Positions 5,237 to 7,459 of a stretch of DNA of 7,459 nt are shown here, one piece after another. The DNA is taken from contig JANXTJ010000178.1 of the NCBI GenBank assembly GCA_025352485.1, positions 1-7,459 of the forward strand. Direction: 5' to 3'. The stretch comes from Salinibacterium sp. GTDB taxonomy: Bacteria > Actinomycetota > Actinomycetes > Actinomycetales > Microbacteriaceae. The position numbers and the translations under genes were made by a program. The notes under the pieces are model-generated. The model ran no database searches. It was not told the origin of the DNA and saw only the letters and a list, made by a program, of their open reading frames with translations. The stretch's first letter is position 1, and each line of letters starts with the position of its first letter.

Positions 5237-6943
5237 CTACCCGGTGGCGACGATGACGGCCGAGCGGCGAGCGACGACCAGAAAATCGCGACCGAGGCGG
5301 GCATCCCCTGTCGCGAGCAAAACACGGGTGGCGGATCTGGCATTCAGTGCCCGTTCCTCCCACGAGAAGTTGACCACCACACTGATCCCGCGGCGTTCCA
5401 GGCGAAACCAGCGCCGGTCCTCATCCCAGTCGCAGCGGATGCTGTCGAACCTCGGCTCGCTCAGACCCGGATACTCTCGCCGCAGCCGAATCAGCCGCGT
5501 GTAGAGGGCGAGAAGCCACGCATGGTCCGGCGCATGCGGCTCCGCCCAGTCGAGCGTCGAGCGTCGAAACGTCTCGGGGTCTTGAGGATCTGGCACGTCG
5601 GCCGGATCCCAGCCCAACTCGGTGAATTCGGCTAAACGCCCCTGCGCGGTGGCTCGCCCCAACTCCGGTTCGGGATGCGACGTGAAGAACTGCCACGGCG
5701 TCGACGCCCCCCACTCCTCCCCCATGAACAACATCGGGGTGAACGGGGAGATCAGACCCATGACGGCCGCGATCGCCAAGGCACCCGAATCGACGGTGGC
5801 TGAGAGCCGGTCTCCCGCCGCGCGGTTACCCACCTGATCATGATCTTGGGCGTAGCTGATCAGACGCCAAGGTGGTACGCGGTCGGTGTCGATCGGGATG
5901 CCGTGCCGGCGTCCGCGAAACGACGACCAGGTTCCGTCGTGGAAGAACCCGCGCTTCGTGACCTTGCCGAGCGCAGCAAGGCCGTCGAAGTCGGCGTAAT
6001 ACCCTGCCGTCTCGCCGGTGAGGGCCACGTGCAGGGCGTGGTGGTAGTCGTCACTCCACTGCGCGGTCAGACCGTAGCCGCCCTCGATCCGCGGCGTCAC
6101 GAGATGCGGGTCGTTCAGGTCAGACTCGGCGATGAGCGACAGGGGGCGGCCCAATTCGAGAGCGAGGGCATCCACTGCCTCGGCGATCTCTTCCAAGATG
6201 TGCCGCTCGGTCGGATCGACCAAGGCGTGCACGGCATCCAGTCGCAGGGCGTCAACGCCGTAGTCGCGCAGCCACATGAGGGCGTTGTCGATGATGTAGT
6301 TGCGCACCTCCGGCTCGGCGAGGTTGAGGATCTCGCCCCACGTGTTCGTGCTGCCCTCGACGAGGTACGGGCCGAACCGCGGCAGCGGATTTCCACTCGG
6401 GCCGAGATGGTTGTAGACCACGTCTTGAATCACCGCCAGACCACGGTGGTGGCAGGCGCGAACGAAGCGACGGTAGGCGGCCGGGCCGCCGTAGCTCTGT
6501 TGCACGGCATACCAGAGCTCGCCGTCGTAGCCCCAGTTCCACCGCCCATTGAACGCGTTGACCGGCAACAGTTCGATGAAATCTATCCCCAGCTCGACGA
6601 GGTGGTCGAGGCGCCCGATCGCTGAATCGAGCGTGCCCTCCGTAGTGAAAGTGCCGACGTGCAGTTCGTAGATGACACCGCCCGCCAGTTCGCGCCCCGG
6701 CCACGATTCCGGCTCCTCATGGTCATCGACCCGGGACGGCCCGTGCACGCCAGCCGGCTGCCACCGCGACCTGGGGTCGGGCAGGGGCGTGGGATCTGAG
6801 TCGAGAAGGTACGCGTAGTCGGCGCCGGGGCTGGCCGTGGCATCCGACGACCACCACCCTCCTTCGAGGCCGCGCATCGACATAGTGCTGCCGTCGAGCC
6901 ACAGCTCAACGGTGGCCGCTCGCGGCGCCCAGACCCTAAACAT
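5237..6943 (-). CDS. treZ: Malto-oligosyltrehalose trehalohydrolase
   Basis: This 568-residue cytoplasmic GH13 enzyme releases trehalose from the maltooligosyltrehalose made by TreY, the second step of trehalose synthesis from glycogen or maltodextrin. An N-terminal beta domain starts FRVWAPRAATVELWL (2-16). The (beta/alpha)8 barrel has IELLPVNAF and the WNWGYDG block (135-141), region I DVVYNH (174-179), region II DALRLDAVH with nucleophile Asp236, region III LIAESD with acid/base Glu273, and region IV SYAQDHDQVGNR with Asp369 as transition-state stabiliser. A C-terminal beta domain follows. Length is normal for the family (about 560-600). The ATG at 6943 overlaps the treY stop by 8 bp; an in-frame start at 7138 would add 65 residues that only shadow treY. 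The ribosome-binding site is weak, as expected for coupled translation. The substrate-handling and catalytic residues all appear intact. Confidence 0.97.
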   Translation of the reverse strand: MFRVWAPRAATVELWLDGSTMSMRGLEGGWWSSDATASPGADYAYLLDSDPTPLPDPRSRWQPAGVHGPSRVDDHEEPESWPGRELAGGVIYELHVGTFTTEGTLDSAIGRLDHLVELGIDFIELLPVNAFNGRWNWGYDGELWYAVQQSYGGPAAYRRFVRACHHRGLAVIQDVVYNHLGPSGNPLPRFGPYLVEGSTNTWGEILNLAEPEVRNYIIDNALMWLRDYGVDALRLDAVHALVDPTERHILEEIAEAVDALALELGRPLSLIAESDLNDPHLVTPRIEGGYGLTAQWSDDYHHALHVALTGETAGYYADFDGLAALGKVTKRGFFHDGTWSSFRGRRHGIPIDTDRVPPWRLISYAQDHDQVGNRAAGDRLSATVDSGALAIAAVMGLISPFTPMLFMGEEWGASTPWQFFTSHPEPELGRATAQGRLAEFTELGWDPADVPDPQDPETFRRSTLDWAEPHAPDHAWLLALYTRLIRLRREYPGLSEPRFDSIRCDWDEDRRWFRLERRGISVVVNFSWEERALNARSATRVLLATGDARLGRDFLVVARRSAVIVATG

Positions 6944-7459
6944 CGGGCACCAGCAGGGCGACGGGATAGAGCTCGAACGCTTCGGCGAGGGGCAGCTCGC
7001 CGCCGTCGTAGCGTCGCCCGGTGAATACATCGATGAGGCCGCGCCCCGGCACGAGCACCCGGGTGTCTGACCAGCCGCCTCGGGCGGCGAGACCGAAGGG
7101 CAACCGCGTGGCGAGAGTGATTGCCCCGCCCCGGTCAAAAGCCACGAGGTTCTCGATCGAATCCCCGATCGCGGTGAGGGGCAGATAACGGGTGAATAAA
7201 CCGGGCTGGTCGCGTCTGAGTCGCAGAGCTTGGCTCGTCACCAGCAACTTCGCGGCACCCGTCTCGTCGACCGGCGGCCGGCTTCCCGAGTCGATCTCGG
7301 CGAGCAGCCGCTGCCGAAGCGCGAAATCCACCGGGCGCCGATTGTCGGGGTCGACGAGAGAGAAATCCCATAGCTCGGTGCCCTGATAAACGTCGGGCAC
7401 CCCGGGAGCGGTGAGTTGGATCAGCTTGGCCGCGAGCGAATTCGACCAGCCGAGCGGCG
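6936..7459 (-). CDS. treY: Malto-oligosyltrehalose synthase, C-terminal part (5' end beyond window)
   Basis: This is the last 174 residues of a GH13 intramolecular transglycosylase that converts the reducing end of a maltodextrin into an alpha,alpha-1,1 trehalose linkage. The frame is open to the right edge, and the gene's start is outside the window; whole enzymes have about 750-850 residues. The signature near the visible start is NSLAAKLIQLTAPGVPDVYQ, then GTELWDFSLVDPDNRRPVDF, a well-known TreY block. A C-terminal beta domain ends VALLVPDV just before TAG. The GH13 catalytic residues are in the missing part. It is immediately upstream of treZ with an 8-bp overlap, the usual actinobacterial treY-treZ order; a treX/glgX debranching gene often lies further upstream but cannot be seen here. 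Confidence 0.96.
   Translation of the reverse strand, partial: PLGWSNSLAAKLIQLTAPGVPDVYQGTELWDFSLVDPDNRRPVDFALRQRLLAEIDSGSRPPVDETGAAKLLVTSQALRLRRDQPGLFTRYLPLTAIGDSIENLVAFDRGGAITLATRLPFGLAARGGWSDTRVLVPGRGLIDVFTGRRYDGGELPLAEAFELYPVALLVPDV

Noticed and set aside
4629..5363. Minus-strand frame of 244 codons spanning the treZ end, the orphan gene and the gap
   Set aside because: It overlaps the treZ C-terminus in another frame, is Arg/Gly-rich without hydrophobic pattern, and conflicts with the better supported 132-residue frame.
5840..6625. Plus-strand open frame of 261 codons
   Set aside because: It lies wholly antisense to treZ, which has all four GH13 regions in the other strand.
6944..7138. 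65-residue N-terminal extension of TreZ
   Set aside because: It is an out-of-frame reading of treY coding sequence; TreZ proteins start at or near the FRVWAP block.

Overview
All recognisable genes in this window lie on the minus strand, so transcription runs from high to low coordinates. The sequence is GC-rich. The TreY/TreZ trehalose pair, the alanine/threonine-rich secreted protein and the codon use suggest a high-GC actinobacterium. The DUF3494 ice-binding protein points to a cold-adapted member, for example in the Microbacteriaceae. This placement is an inference from content, since there is no rRNA or marker gene here.

Layout, in the direction of transcription: (1) 7459-5237 holds the end of a trehalose-from-glycogen operon: the C-terminal part of treY (maltooligosyltrehalose synthase, cut by the window edge) overlapping by 8 bp a complete treZ (maltooligosyltrehalose trehalohydrolase). 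(2) 5143-4745 is a small, unrecognised, probably beta-rich 132-residue protein with its own good ribosome-binding site. (3) 4554-3700 is a secreted ice-binding protein, followed by a strong 12-bp-stem terminator. (4) 3563-2799 is a lipoate-protein ligase/octanoyltransferase-like protein, followed by a hairpin. (5) From a promoter near 2700 to the left edge runs a tight sugar- or polyol-utilisation operon: zinc-dependent medium-chain dehydrogenase, DUF2291 protein and an RbsA/XylG-type sugar ABC ATPase. They are joined by an ATGA overlap and a directly abutting stop/start. The operon continues past position 1, where a permease would be expected.

The parts fit an organism that takes up a sugar or sugar alcohol through a CUT2-type ABC importer and oxidises it with the linked dehydrogenase. 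It also makes the compatible solute trehalose from alpha-glucan and secretes an ice-binding protein. The clearest regulatory signal is a pair of near-identical TCAC-N4-GTGA palindromes placed over and just after the predicted transcription start of the dehydrogenase operon, the position expected for a repressor.

I found no CRISPR array, insertion sequence, tRNA, rRNA or phage gene. I see no strong case for a wholly new multi-gene system. The least explained items are the 132-residue orphan between treZ and the ice-binding gene, the DUF2291 protein, the cysteine-containing lipoate-ligase homologue and the twin operator.
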